Shown: in pieces, positions 15,069 through 26,499 of the stretch
How positions within the stretch are numbered: the stretch's first letter is position 1
Layout: every line of letters begins with the position of its first letter
DNA from: Endocalyx cinctus
Lineage: Eukaryota; Ascomycota; Sordariomycetes; Amphisphaeriales; Apiosporaceae
Length of the DNA stretch: 64,000 nt
NCBI GenBank assembly: GCA_001600455.1
Contig: BCKC01000006.1
Span: forward strand, 992,001 to 1,056,000
Direction: 5' to 3'
The notes under the pieces: generated by a model
Database searches by the model: none
Seen by the model: the letters and a program-made list of their open reading frames with translations, nothing else
Told to the model about the DNA's origin: nothing
Translations under genes and position numbers: made by a program

Positions 15069-16425
15069 CTCCGTACTAGGTGGGATATAACAAAGGAGAT
15101 ATCGGTGCCGATCGTGTGAGTTTTATATGCGTCAATGAAGAATGAAAGGGTAACAAGTAATACTGTTTAATTACGTGGTGCCAACGGACTTCCCCTAGCT
15201 TTTGTGCGGCTTTTGCTCGTGAATTCTTTTTTTTTCTCTTGAGGTGTTATAATATTGTATCACAGTGATTGAAAGGGGGGGTAATAATAATGTTTGCACG
15301 GAAATTTTTACCGTACGGAATTTACACCATCTGTAGTATTATTCAACTACTTATTCGGTAATTAAGGATTTAAATGCACGTAGCAATGTATCTCAAAATA
15401 ATAGATCCGAGCTTCTTCTTTTCTCTTTATGTATGCTTATTCTAGGTTAAGCCACTTTGTGTCCGGAACCGAAGCTGATGTCCGGTTGTCCTAACTGCAA
15501 GGATTGAGGCTTACATGATGTCCGAAGTCCGATGGTGAAACATACGATCTGTCGTAAATTCTTACGCAAGTAACAATTCATATTAGTAGAAGAAAGAAAA
15601 GAGTAAGAATAACTACTACCCTACTACATATGTCATGAATACTAGCCAGTAATTCAAAAATAGCATTCGTACGCCACTCACGGCGGTCGGTATGTACGTC
15701 TGCCGGAACGTCGGTATATGCAATGTCATAAGAAACTAATTAAACGTTCCTTAACTACTTACGCAGGCTGCGCAGCTACGTTAAGTATTAATTATTTAAA
15801 GAAAAGCGAAGCTTATATGTCGTACAACGTATGTATTAATAGTTAGAGGTAGGCACCCTTAAGAAGATGGAGACCCCCAAGTTATCTAGGATATGCCTGC
15901 AGGGGAGAGTGGGCACCCCAGCACCAGTACTACTCAGCACGCGTAGTTAAGTAATGAAATACACCAATACTTATCTACAAGTTAAACATATCGCTTTTCA
16001 TTACATTCGCTCCCATCATTCCAATCGGAATTTGGTGACAGTGTCCATTTTCCATTCTAGAGTGGAGTGCATATATTATTTCTTGCTTGATAAAGCTAGA
16101 CGAGTGTCCGCAAAACGGTTAGATGTGTGAGAATCGCGATCTACGTTAACTTAACTCATTTTGTTCTTCACTTGAAATAAAGATAAGTATGAAAGAGAAG
16201 AAATGGGAGAGAGAATGAAGTGTAAACACGCACATTTCAAGGGATATATATAAAACATAAATTACTAGATGAAGAGAGCATCGCGTTCTTGCTTACATGT
16301 CAATCTACATATAATTTATATATTTCATCAAACTGGCGCTGTCCCCTGGCCTTGGGCTCGAGACTTTTCCTCCTCTCGGTCTTTAGTTTTAGGTAGTTAT
16401 AACCGTGATTTCATCTCCCTCCATT
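15069..16425. other. Intergenic DNA, promoter side of the reductase gene
   Basis: About 1.36 kb between two minus-strand genes. Apart from the reductase TATA box it is AT-rich with no convincing ORF. A phased TACGTA/TTAA-rich stretch lies around 15760-15840. Confidence 0.5.
15121..15130 (-). promoter_or_regulatory. TATA box of the cytochrome b5 reductase
   Basis: On the minus strand GCATATAAAAC lies about 55 bases before ATG 15068. Sequence and spacing fit a core promoter with a short leader. Confidence 0.45.
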
Positions 16426-18134
16426 TCAATTTTCATAATTATCCTGCTTCTCGATCGCTTTCTGGATCTCATGGATAGGCCGTGAACCCCAGCGATTCTG
16501 TTTTTAATCACATTAGCTAATTAGACCTTTCGAAGCCATGCCGGTTTACAATGGATAATTCGACACTTACATCGTGGAGAGTCATTATAGAGTAAATATC
16601 AGTTAAGACGGTCATATAATCCACGATAACCGCCGAGAAGATATGAGACCACATGTACGGGTATTCGCTAACCAACCGAGCATAACTCGGCACCGCTTCC
16701 CACACGTAATGTAACAACAGAAGGAAGCTATATTTAAAGAACGGTTAACTCTTCGACCGATTCTTGTTTCAGAGGAGGGTATAGATCGCGTGCTAGGAGA
16801 AAAACCTTACGTCGACCGGGGATAGTAATACAACGACATAACCCAAGCGTAGACATGAATCCAGGTCAATGGTAATCGAAAGACTCGCTCAAACCCCTTA
16901 CGTACGACGAACGGAGAGCTGTGTAGCGAGGCAACACGTTAGAAGATGATAAACCCACGTAATAGCGTACCACAAAGAATTATTTGGATATAAGCAGACT
17001 CACTCCCAAACATGCGGGATTTCGTAGAAGGCCCGAAGTATGTTTTGTATAGTAGATCTCTCCCATCGAAAGTACTGGGGGATGAAGGTACTAGTTTTCT
17101 TTACGGTGCGCAGGATTGTGGTCTCGGGAGTAGCCTGATACCAAAGCTTCCAACCTTTCTTCAAAAGCCAACGGCATATAGAATTATCATCTCCGACGTC
17201 GAGTTTCCAGGTTCCCATCCAGAATTCGTTCAGATGCTCACGCTGAAACTCCTTGTCGGCGAGTATATGGGTACGGACGAGAATCGTCGGGCCAGCAAGG
17301 CCCCATATCCAGCCGGGACAGGCAACGCAGTATACTTTAGGGTTAGATTTGGAGCGGTGGGCCAACCGAGCACCGGCGACTTCCCAGCAGTTGACCACGG
17401 CATCACAACGGCGTTTGGGGTTGATCCATACGTCGATAGGAGAGCCAACGGCACCAACTTTAGCATCTTCGAAGCATGGTAGCATGTGTTTCAAAAAATT
17501 AGGCCCCCATAGGATATGATCATCTGAAGTGGCAAGTATGGTACCCCGACAAACCTTAATCCCTTCAATCATCTGAACTCGTTTTCCAACCTCATGGGTA
17601 GAGAGCAGGACAACTTTGGCAAACTGCTCTTCTGATAAGTTCGCAGTTTTGACTCTTTGGTAAATATTGTCGCGTTGCGCATCAGTAGTGACAATAATCA
17701 GTTCAAGAGGGTTGTTGCCGAGCCAAGCGTGAAGGCATTCGGTAAAGTTTTCGACAGGCCCAATTGTGCAAACTAAAATAGTAACATCTTTCTCGGGGGT
17801 ATAACCAGGGTTCTCTACAAGGGGGTATGGTTTGTACTGGGCCATGTAGCGAGCTTGGATCAATTTGTCTAGGCGGCCCCAAAGCCTGACGTTGGTAGAT
17901 TAATGATCTATTCACGTATCTTATAATAAGGGATTATGACATGTAAAAGAATTGTGAGGTTTCGGCATAACAGTGCCGCATTTCACAATGAGCGACAAAT
18001 ATGTAAATGTAAACATGTGTATAAAGAGAGAAAAGGAAAGTGATGTTGACATACCAGAAGATGATCAAAATCATAGGCCCGGTGAGCGAACATTTGTCCC
18101 CGAATAAGAAATCTCGGATAGCTGCGAATTCCAT
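16426..18134 (-). CDS. Membrane family-2 glycosyltransferase (processive polysaccharide synthase type)
   Basis: Five exons on the minus strand, 18134-18055, 17885-17004, 16918-16811, 16727-16571 and 16497-16426, give about 432 residues. ATG 18134 has a good context (gccATGg) and is followed by a hydrophobic anchor (MILIIFW). The cytosolic domain starts with DVTILVCTIGP; it has a DD motif in TSDDHILWG (about residues 148-149), GDDNSICRW, and QYFRW (about 297-301), which matches the QxxRW motif of processive GT2 enzymes such as hyaluronan, chitin and cellulose synthases. C-terminal membrane segments follow (LPLTWIHVYAWVMSLYYY and a stretch around HIFSAVIVDYMTVLTDIY), ending with DNRWGSRP, like the WGTR motif. 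It resembles the Cps1-like fungal GT2 proteins, including one reported to be needed for hyphal growth of Zymoseptoria on solid surfaces. The polymer made is unknown. Confidence 0.88.
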
Positions 18135-19429
18135 GGCAATTAAGGGAAACGACTCCTTGTGGGACAAACTGAAGTTTTGATAATGTATGATGAATAAAGA
18201 GGTTAAAAGATTTTTTTTTTCTTAACAAAAAAAAAAAAAAAGAATATTGGCCGACGAGAAAAAGGATTGTTGTTTAGATACGTGAAGTTGGTAAGGAGAT
18301 ATATAATGTCAAAATGGGTAAAAGTTGCGCAGGACAAATGATGTGTAGACAAAGAGTAATTAATACTTGAAGCGCTATTTACCTCTCTGAATCTACGATA
18401 TAATACGTGAATGTTTGTCTATACAGGGGACGAATAAGTTGTGAATCATATATACCCCTGTCCGTGTTTGCCAAAGATGATATCGCAAGACTAGGTCACA
18501 CGCGCTGTTCTTCTAATTTGGCGGTCAGCTATAGAACGAAACAAAAATATGGTTGATTCATAGGTTAAGATTTGTATAATGAACCGGAACATTTAAGTAA
18601 GAAGTCAAATCGATTCGTTATGTATTCCAGATTGTAGGAGTCTTTTGTTGATGTATGGAAATATTCACTGTTAATTATTAGTAACTACGGAATAAGTAAC
18701 ATATACAATAACAGACCATTATACTTGTACAACGTCAATCTGGAAGTTACACAATTCCTTTCCGGATTAGAACCTGAGCAACCTGCTGCTTTAAGGTGGG
18801 GCCTCAGGGAGCAAGCTGAGCCAGCCTGAGCCAGCCTGAGCCGCTCTTATGTTAACTGAGCCGAGCCCCGCGAACGGAGACGGAAGTATGGACTTATGCC
18901 GAAAGGTTCTCAAAGCCCATTTATTAAATAACGAATCTACCCTGAAATTTAATAAACAAGCCATTACCCCCAAAAGACTTATTTCTAAAGCCTGGGAATG
19001 GGTTACTTCGAAAATATAATCTAAGAGTAACTGATTATATAAATATATTCCGTCTCCATTCTTCTCTACTTCTTTTAGAATGTACTTCTTGCACTTCATC
19101 GACACAGGTAAGCTAGAGGTTTAAATTTATAAACGCTCAAATATGGTGTCTAACGGGAAGACTGGGTTTCAGAGCCTTATGATATGAGATGACAAAATTG
19201 TGCATAATTAGAAAGAGGCCCAGCTAGAGGCCCAAAATCTGCCCAATAGCTAAATCTATTTTTTTTTCCACAGTGTCACCTCTGGCTTTCGGTAAAAAAA
19301 AAAAAATCGTGGCAATCGTAAATTCTAGTAACATTTTGGCTGTCGGAGACTCCAGGTAGGGGGAGAGGGGCTTGCATATCTCAAATTTGGCCATTTATGT
19401 TTAAATTCTAGCGAATAGAAGTTGCTCAT
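18135..19429. other. Intergenic DNA with a short GC-rich tandem repeat
   Basis: About 1.3 kb between the glycosyltransferase start and the P450 relic. It contains a T-run and A-run pair at about 18212-18241 and an isolated GC-rich patch around 18800-18885. A minus-strand frame at 18791-19105 crosses the repeat and is not believable as a gene. A CT-rich or TATA promoter for the glycosyltransferase is not evident. Confidence 0.5.
18816..18845 (+). repeat. Three tandem copies of a 10-base GC-rich unit
   Basis: The unit CTGAGCCAGC occurs twice exactly and a third time with two changes, followed after about 12 bases by another CTGAGCCGAGCC. The patch is GC-rich within strongly AT-rich DNA. Confidence 0.85.
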
Positions 19430-19434
19430 ATCGT

Positions 19435-20190
19435 CGTGGATCTTCGTATACGGGTGACGATGTGGTGCCACTTATTACCCCGAAGCATGTCAAAGGGTTT
19501 TCTGAAGACAAAAGTCCCCCATGGCATCAAATGCGAACCAATAAAATAGCTGTTTGGTTTGGATCACTTGGTTAGTTCGAGCGTCGGCCTCGAGGCACTC
19601 ATCGAGAACGTCAATATGTTGGAGAATCATCTGCTCGTAGAAATAAATTGCTGAGAGCGTGAATATTAGTCAGTACTAAGATAGGTGTTCAAGGACGGAG
19701 ATGAAAGATTAATTATTAGATGGTAAGGATTGTATATCTTCAGAAGTGAGCCCCCTCTTCCACTGACGACGGCGTATAGAGTGTACGTTTTTGTCACGCG
19801 CAGTGTTGAGGGCTAAGTCGTGAAGCAGAAGGTCGTACCACTTGAAATACAGCAAGTCTTTTATTGACATATTTCTTATCGATTAAGAATCTCACCTCAG
19901 ACTTGATACACTCTGACCGAGGGTGGTCGGTAGCCATAAAAACAGTGGGATGAAAGATGGCAACTTCACTCGGCCCTGACAATTCTATTAGTAATTATAA
20001 TTTGTTCCAAATGATAGAGGTAGAACAACTCATATTATTTACCGATTCGTACGAAGTCGCCATATTTCTTATGAAGATCGGATAGAACCTCATGATTCTT
20101 CGATCCCCTGCACATCCAGACATGCCACAGCTTGCTTATAGATGCTAATCTCGGCCCAGGAAGCCCAGTTTTATTAAGACGATGAAAAAA
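19435..20190 (-). pseudogene. Cytochrome P450 pseudogene, N-terminal half only
   Basis: Minus-strand fragments match the conserved start of a fungal microsomal P450 related to those of secondary metabolism. 20190-20043 reads FFHRLNKTGLPGPRLA, then SKLWHVWMCRGSKNHEVLSD and HKKYGDFVRI; 19975-19896 reads GPSEVAIFHPTVFMATDHPR; 19840-19750 reads WYDLLLHD and RDKNVHSIRRRQWKRGL; 19650-19500 reads LFYWFAFDAMGDF. The first two introns still have GT-AG ends. Decay is clear: the donor of the third intron is missing and the frame runs into a stop; a one-base shift near 19505 separates GDF from RKPFDMLRGNKWHHIVTRI; and similarity ends near 19440, so the I-helix, ExxR and heme-binding Cys region are absent. 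The substrate is unknown. Divergent from the FAD-oxidase relic at 20834. Confidence 0.85.
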
Positions 20191-20833
20191 AGATTCGATA
20201 TATAATGATACTCAGGGCAAGACGACACAAGTAACCAAAGAAAACTGAACAAAGAGCAGTAGATACTTCATATACGATGAAAATGATAATATATCTTTTT
20301 CGATCCTGCTGAAACTACCAATTCATTGGTTAGGACTGCGCGAGGAGAGGTGACGTTGTTAGTGACGAATTTCAATAACACCCCTGGTGGTATTCTATCT
20401 ACAGTGACAGATAAGTAATTGAGTACTTAAGTACCTTGTAACTACCTATGTACAGAATACACTTTGTGGATCATCACGTATCATGCAGGCTGTAATTATG
20501 TAAACTGCCCCGACCCCACGGTGTGACAACTACGTTGGTATTTACCCTTGCAGCATACCAAGTAAATTTAATTAACCCAGGAAAGCGACTCAGCCAGTAT
20601 ATAAGGAACTTAATCTTCACTTGCTTATTATTCGGGCTGTCGAACTAATATACACTACTTGTTTTGATCATCCCCGCCCCTTGCTGCTTTAGATGGGTCA
20701 ATACACCATCAACTATCTACGTTTCTCCAAACTATCCCCCGGCACATTTTCAGTTAGATTGTAAACGTAACTGCCAGTTCTTTCTATCTTTTTTTTTTCC
20801 ATTCACAAACAAACATTTCAACTGGCCTCAAAC
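20191..20833. promoter_or_regulatory. Former shared promoter between P450 and FAD-oxidase relics
   Basis: About 640 bases separate the two divergent relics. On the plus strand TATATAAG lies near 20598-20605, about 230 bases before ATG 20834. A GTACTTAAGTAC palindrome lies at about 20418-20432. A CT/T-rich tract precedes the ATG (20780-20800). Such short divergent spacers are common in fungal biosynthetic clusters; co-regulation is inference. Confidence 0.4.
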
Positions 20834-21330
20834 ATGTCTTCCTCTTACGGACTTGGATCATGCTCGCAGGCGAAGGGTCTTGTCGAGGCTGGACTAGATT
20901 CCATAATCTTGCTTCCCGGCAACAAAGATTATGAGGACCGTCTTCAGTCTTACTTCTGCAACAGCAGTAAACCAAAACCGGCATGTATCGTACAACCTCG
21001 GTTTTCCGCAGAAGTCTCTAAGATTATCTGCGCACTCGTGGCTGCGGATCAGCCCTTCGCTGTTCGGGCCGGAGGTTGCTCGACTTGTCCCGGCAGCAAC
21101 AATATTACGGGCGGAGTGACCATCGATCTTGGGTTATTGAAATCGACGAAATATGGCCCCCTCTTGCAAACAGCACAGATTGAGCCGGCAGCCAAGTGAA
21201 AGCATGTTTACGAAGAGCTAAAGAAACATGGCCATGTTGTAGCGGGAGGTCGTGAGGCTGATCGATTTTCAGCCTCCTTTCTTGCGCGAGCCACCCCCTT
21301 CAAATACTCAACAAGTCGAGGAGTATCGTG
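20834..21330 (+). pseudogene. FAD-linked oxidase (BBE-like) pseudogene, truncated
   Basis: From ATG 20834 the frame encodes the FAD-binding start of a berberine-bridge-type oxidoreductase: PACIVQPRFSAEVSKIICAL, then VRAGGCSTCPGSNNITGG, then VTIDLGLLKST. Intact enzymes of this family are about 450-500 residues. Here a TGA at 21197-21199 stands where a Trp is usual; the same frame then goes on as HVYEELKKHGHVVAGGREA before similarity fades around YSTSRGVSC, and nothing recognisable follows. The His that usually attaches FAD covalently (RAGGH) is Cys here. No signal peptide is visible. Such oxidases often work in secondary metabolism with P450s. Confidence 0.8.
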
Positions 21331-22784
21331 TTCACGCTTCTGAAAGGGACTATCAATGTTTACAGTACGCTCGACCATTGGGAAATCTATATGACCTATG
21401 AAACGCGTACCCGCCACCTCGTTTTTCATCTCATTAGACTTGGTAAAGATTCACGTGAACATGTCACAGTTTGTTCACGTAAGTTAGCGAATTGCATGAT
21501 CAGTCATGAATGAGCTCGTATTATTTCGTTAAAAGGGAGGTTTGGTATTGTTTTTAAAATTTTCGAGCAAACAAAGCCCCGTTCTAGTATTCGCAACCAT
21601 AATCAAGGGTGTATCTCTTCATCCTCTCTCTGCCTATTAGCTATAGGTATGACCAAGTTGCATTCAGCATGCGAGACTCAGCTAAATTCAGTATCATCAA
21701 TAAGTTTTCATAATCGTTGGGCTCTATCCGTGTCATCTATAAAATGAGTAAGGCATTACTGTCGTTGTAAAATCATTGAACATACATAGTGTTTAAGGGT
21801 TACGTTTAGAAGCATTGATTTGTGTCATAGTACTCGACTAGCTGTGACATACGATGAAGGATTGATTAATGGTGGAATCGTGCTGCTTAGGACAGCATCT
21901 ATCTATTATAATTACGTCGGGCTCGGTACGTACAAACACAGATGATCAATAGATTTGCGTATGATAGGCGTATAATTATGCCACTACTGTCGCAAATATG
22001 GCCGAGTATTTTGTTTGTCCATCTTCTGCAACTTGAATCAGATGATAATTAAACACGGTGTGGTAAGGGTGTTGGAGTTTGTTAAAGCTGCGTCTTATTG
22101 TCACCGTTTAATTATCTGTAGATTAAAAGTGAGTAATGAGGTAGCCAGTCTTCCGAGTTTCCTGTTCACCCCGCAAGTTGTTTTCTTATGATAGAATTAG
22201 TGCCTCGCATACCATCTCATTTCTTGGAGTCTAGAGAATGAAGCCAGAGTATGCAGTAATTACGTAGCCAAGTGATGAAGTTTGGTTGGTTGGTTTTGAT
22301 TTTTGAACCAGAGATTATTATATATTATATATAGCTCTGTGCTGTCCCGTTTGTTTCATTTCTAATTATTAGTTATACCTTAATTCTATAAAACAACTCA
22401 ACCTCACGACTTGGCAGTCCTCCTCGAAAGGCCTGATATCCGTCTAATGGATGAGATTGGGCATAGATAGAACGTAATTAGTTGATAATTACCGGGTAGT
22501 AATGACTCTAGCATGTTAATCCTCTGGAGTATCAACAATCAATAATCACTCGCTTGTTTTGGTCGTTCGTAATGTTACTACTTGAAGCTCAGACCCTTCA
22601 TACGATGGTGGACAACGAGGATGACGTAATGCCTTAGAGTTTACGGAGTACTTAGATTTAGATAACTTCACACAGGCAGACAGGATAGCCAAAGTAAGAG
22701 TGTCAATATAGAAAATCTAAATGAGGAGATTATGTTTTTTCTAGAAAGATGTCATCTTGGGGTTGAATCTCGGGTATCGAATTG

Positions 22785-22813
<29 letters not shown>
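22785..22813 (+). repeat. A29 homopolymer
   Basis: Uninterrupted run of A in intergenic DNA. Confidence 0.9.
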
Positions 22814-22818
<5 letters not shown>

Positions 22819-23978
22819 GAGATACCGACCGAGTGGTGGACCCGCATGAGGGAAATACCTACACGTAAACGGACCTCTCTTTAAAAAAAATTTAGAATGT
22901 AGGCTGCTAGGTTTATCGTACGTTTGTTGTTTACCATTTTGGGATAACATCGATCTGCCCTTGAGATAGATTATTAATTTCTATTACTTATCGCATACAC
23001 AAGAATACAAGAATACAAGAATTAAATGAAGTGTCGACAGTATATTATTCTGATACGCAGATATGTATACCTATACGTAGGTAAGTACTTAAGTACTTAA
23101 GTATGTACGGAATATACGGATATATTTTATATTTTAGCGTCTCGTATCGCTATGATAACAAGATTGGCCCCTGTCTTTCTGCCTTGATAAGGATCGCCGT
23201 GACCTACGAGAAAATATATTAGTAGTGTACGGTATCTACTGAAGTACTTACTTAAGTACCTAGGTACGTAAGCAGTGATATATTAGGTACCTAAGCTGCT
23301 AAGTAAGTACACTAATCTCAATCTTGAGGCAAGTAACGTACTATCTAGCGTAGGTAGGTACTTATCTAACCTAGGTACATCGTACATCCATACTTAAGTA
23401 CGTAGGGATAGAAAATGTCTCAATCTCTTGCCTCTCTCGTTGCTTCAAAAACGTCTCAATGATACGGTAATACCGATGCGTTGGTAACAGTACACTATCC
23501 ACTAACTACACTTATCCATATGTAATAGCATATCCATACGTATATCCATAAAAAGAACCTTTAGTGTAATCTTTTCCCATCAGGAGAAGGTTGATAAGCT
23601 TTTGCCTAGGCCGGCAAGGGTTCGGAATGGAATGGAAGATTTGAATATTTCAGGGGTATTTAGAGCTTGCCAGGTTCCGGGGTAGCTAACTGTCAAGCTT
23701 AGCCAAGATCAGCCAGTTATTCCCAATAACAAACCAATCATGTTGAATTGTCTTCAATTGCTAATATCCGTCATTGATAGACCTTCCAGATATTGGTAAA
23801 GCCACAAATGGTCATATTTCCTGATGAGCGAGATAGGGCCGTCGTGTTACCGTCTAATCTCATCCGAATCATCCTACTCATCGTTCCAATTGGTAATCGA
23901 ATATCAAAAGGAAGAAGTCCCTGTTCTGTGCTCCTCTAGTATACTTCCATATTGTCCCTGTATATTTTACGAGGTATC

Positions 23979-24015
23979 TGATACGATACGATCCGATACG
24001 ATACGCTACGATCCG
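23979..24015 (+). repeat. Imperfect GATAC pentamer repeat
   Basis: Seven GATAC-like units (GATAC, GATCC, GCTAC variants) in tandem, about 300 bases upstream of the sedolisin gene. Confidence 0.8.
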
Positions 24016-24194
24016 TACTGACATAGTAAGTAAGTACTATACTTCACGCATTTATATCCAGCTTACACGTACAGCTCATGCGGGGATCATAATATTACGC
24101 TACTGCATCTGTGCCGATCAATAGAACCATGCTTCTCTTAATATGTCTTTTTGTATACCTAGGTAGGTTAGGTATACATATATGTATATCTAAG

Positions 24195-24204
24195 TATATA
24201 AAGA
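24195..24204 (+). promoter_or_regulatory. TATA box of the sedolisin gene
   Basis: TATATAAAGA lies about 107 bases before ATG 24311, a canonical core-promoter sequence and spacing. Confidence 0.55.
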
Positions 24205-24310
24205 TAGAAGTATCTAAAAATCCCCTTCCGTCTTTTATCCCTTGCTATCCTTACTCGCCCGTTCCCTACCATTCCCTCGAGAGGTCTACCGCTAAGTAGG
24301 TATCATCACC

Positions 24311-26499
24311 ATGACCGCTTTTACCCTCCTCTTTTCTGCGCTTCTCGCTGCACAGGCTGCTGTTGCGAAACCTATTCGGTCGAGAACGCCTTACAGCGTC
24401 AAAGATACCCACCATGTTCCTAGGGGTTGGAAGAAGGTTGCTCGCGCTCCAACCGATCACGTTATCGAGCTTCAAATCGGTTTGAAGCAGAGTAATTTTC
24501 CAGAACTCGAGAGGCATCTCTATGAAGGTATGCGTTATCTAATAAAATTCCCACTAGTAATCTTCTCCGATTTCTCTTTTTGCCGTATCTCTTTTTCCGA
24601 TTTGATTGGAGCAGTTGAAGAGCCAATCTTCCCACCAACCGCAAATCGTGATGAAGGATGTAGAAGGCAGAAAAAAAAACGCTAACAAATATAATCAAGT
24701 CTCTGATCCTCGTCATTCCCGTTATGGACAGCACCTATCTGCGGACGAAGTAAATGAGTTGGTCAAGCCTACGGATACAACTTCCGATCTCGTTCATGAG
24801 TGGCTCGGTGACAATGGCATTATTCCTTCTACTTACAGTTCCGCTAAGGACTGGATCACCGTATCTCTTCCTATAGAGGCCATCGAGCAACTCCTTGACA
24901 CCGAGTATCATGTCTACGAGCATAAGGACGGAAGCAAAGTTGCTCGTGCTCCCACCTGGTCCTTACCTCGTCACCTACACGATCACATTGATTCCATTCA
25001 GCCAACAAACTCGTTCTTTCGCGCTCGGGCCGATGCTTTCGAGCATATCGACACCCCCGTCTTCATCGACTCCGATTACAAGCCCCCGTCTAACTCCACT
25101 ATTAATGCGGTCTGTGATGTCAACTCGGTCACTCCGGAATGTTTCCAGACCTTGTACCAGACGAAGGGCTACGCTACCCGGGCATCCGATAACAACTCGA
25201 TCGCGTTTACTAACTACTTAGGAGAGCACCCCATCAGAACTGATGTTGAACTGTTCCTTGAAAAGTATCGACCGGAGGCTCTCGAAACGGCCAAGACTTT
25301 CCCGCAGATCACCATCGCGGACGGGCCCGGCGATACTCCCTTGACGGCCGAGGATCTTGAAGATTCGACTTGCAAGGAAGCCAACTTGGATGTACAAGCC
25401 ATCTCGGGAATCAGCTGGAAGACGCCCGTTATCAGTTACAGCACCGGCGGCAGCCCGCCATTCATCCCCGACGCCACCACCCCCACCAACACCAACGAGC
25501 CGTATCTCGTGTGGGTGAACTGGCTCCTGAGCCAGAAATCACTCCCGCCTGTTATTACGACGTCGTATGACGACGACGAGCAGACCGTGCCCAAGTCGTA
25601 CGCTGTACGTGTCTGCCAGCAGTTCGCTCAAGTGGGTGCTCGCGGAACTTCTATGTTGTTCTCTAGCGGCGATGATGGCGTTGGTTCGTACGGGGAATGC
25701 TACAGCAACGATGGAAAGAACACGACAATGTTCCTTCCCCTCTTCCCTTCCAGGTAAGTTTTCTCGCTGAAAACTCCGCGTCGGCGTGGCGGAATACGGT
25801 GGGATAGGAATCTAGAAAGCTAGAGAATGGATAGCTAACCAAAGAGTACCCCAGCTGCCCGTACATCACGTCCGTCGGAGCGACAAAGAACTTCGAGCCC
25901 GAAGTCGTCGCATACCGACCCGCATTTGTGGACGAGGACGGCGTGTCGCACGGTAACTACACCTCTGGTGGAGGCTTCTCGAATTACTTTCCGGCTCCGT
26001 CGTATCAGCTGGCTCACACCACCAAGTACGTCGAGGGCATGGGGGATTTGTACGCGAACATGTACAACCCTGCGGGCCGTGGATATCCCGATATTTCGGC
26101 CCAAGGTCTCTATTTCGCTTACTTCTGGAACGGTACCGAGGGTGTCATCAGCGGGACCAGTGCCAGCTGCCCCCTCACCGGAGGCATCCTATCTTTAGTC
26201 AACGACGCCCTGATCGCCTCCGGAAAGCCGACTCTAGGCTTCCTGAATCCATGGCTATATTACAAAGGTTATAAAGGCCTCACTGATATCACGTCAGGAA
26301 GTGCGGTCGGCTGCGGAGTCGACGGCTTCCCTGCCGTCGAAGGATGGGACCCTGTCACGGGTCTAGGTACACCGGTAAGTGGCGTCCTTCCGTCGACGAA
26401 AGCTTCTCGATATCAAATGTGACTCCTAAACTAACTATTCTCTCGCCAATCTAGATCTTCCCCGAGCTTGTAAAACTCGCCGGTGCTACTCTTCACTAA
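24311..26499 (+). CDS. Secreted tripeptidyl peptidase, sedolisin family (S53)
   Basis: Acid-active serine-carboxyl peptidase that releases tripeptides from protein N-termini outside the cell. Exons 24311-24527, 24700-25753, 25855-26374 and a 45-base last exon 26455-26499 give about 611 residues, the usual prepro-enzyme length. The signal peptide is MTAFTLLFSALLAAQAAVAK. The propeptide has RHLYEVSDPRHSRYGQHLSA across the first junction. Catalytic Glu and Asp lie in EANLD (E299, D303), the oxyanion Asp in SSGDDGVG (D397) and the nucleophile Ser in SGTSASCP (S526). The C-terminal calcium site is in WDPVTGLGTP. A CTAAC branch point precedes the first acceptor. The product peptides could be taken up by the OPT transporter at 11-13.6 kb. 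Confidence 0.95.

Larger units (their letters stand above)
21331..24310. other. AT-rich, palindrome-rich intergenic DNA
   Basis: About 3 kb without a gene that I can support. It contains an A29 run (22785-22813), dense GTAC/TTAA/CTAG palindromic steps at about 23071-23112, 23240-23310 and 23340-23402, and a GATAC pentamer repeat (23979-24015). The 3' end is the sedolisin promoter. Confidence 0.6.

Noticed and set aside
18791..19105. 104-codon minus-strand frame
   Set aside because: Crosses the GC-rich tandem repeat and has no motif; no upstream exon fits.
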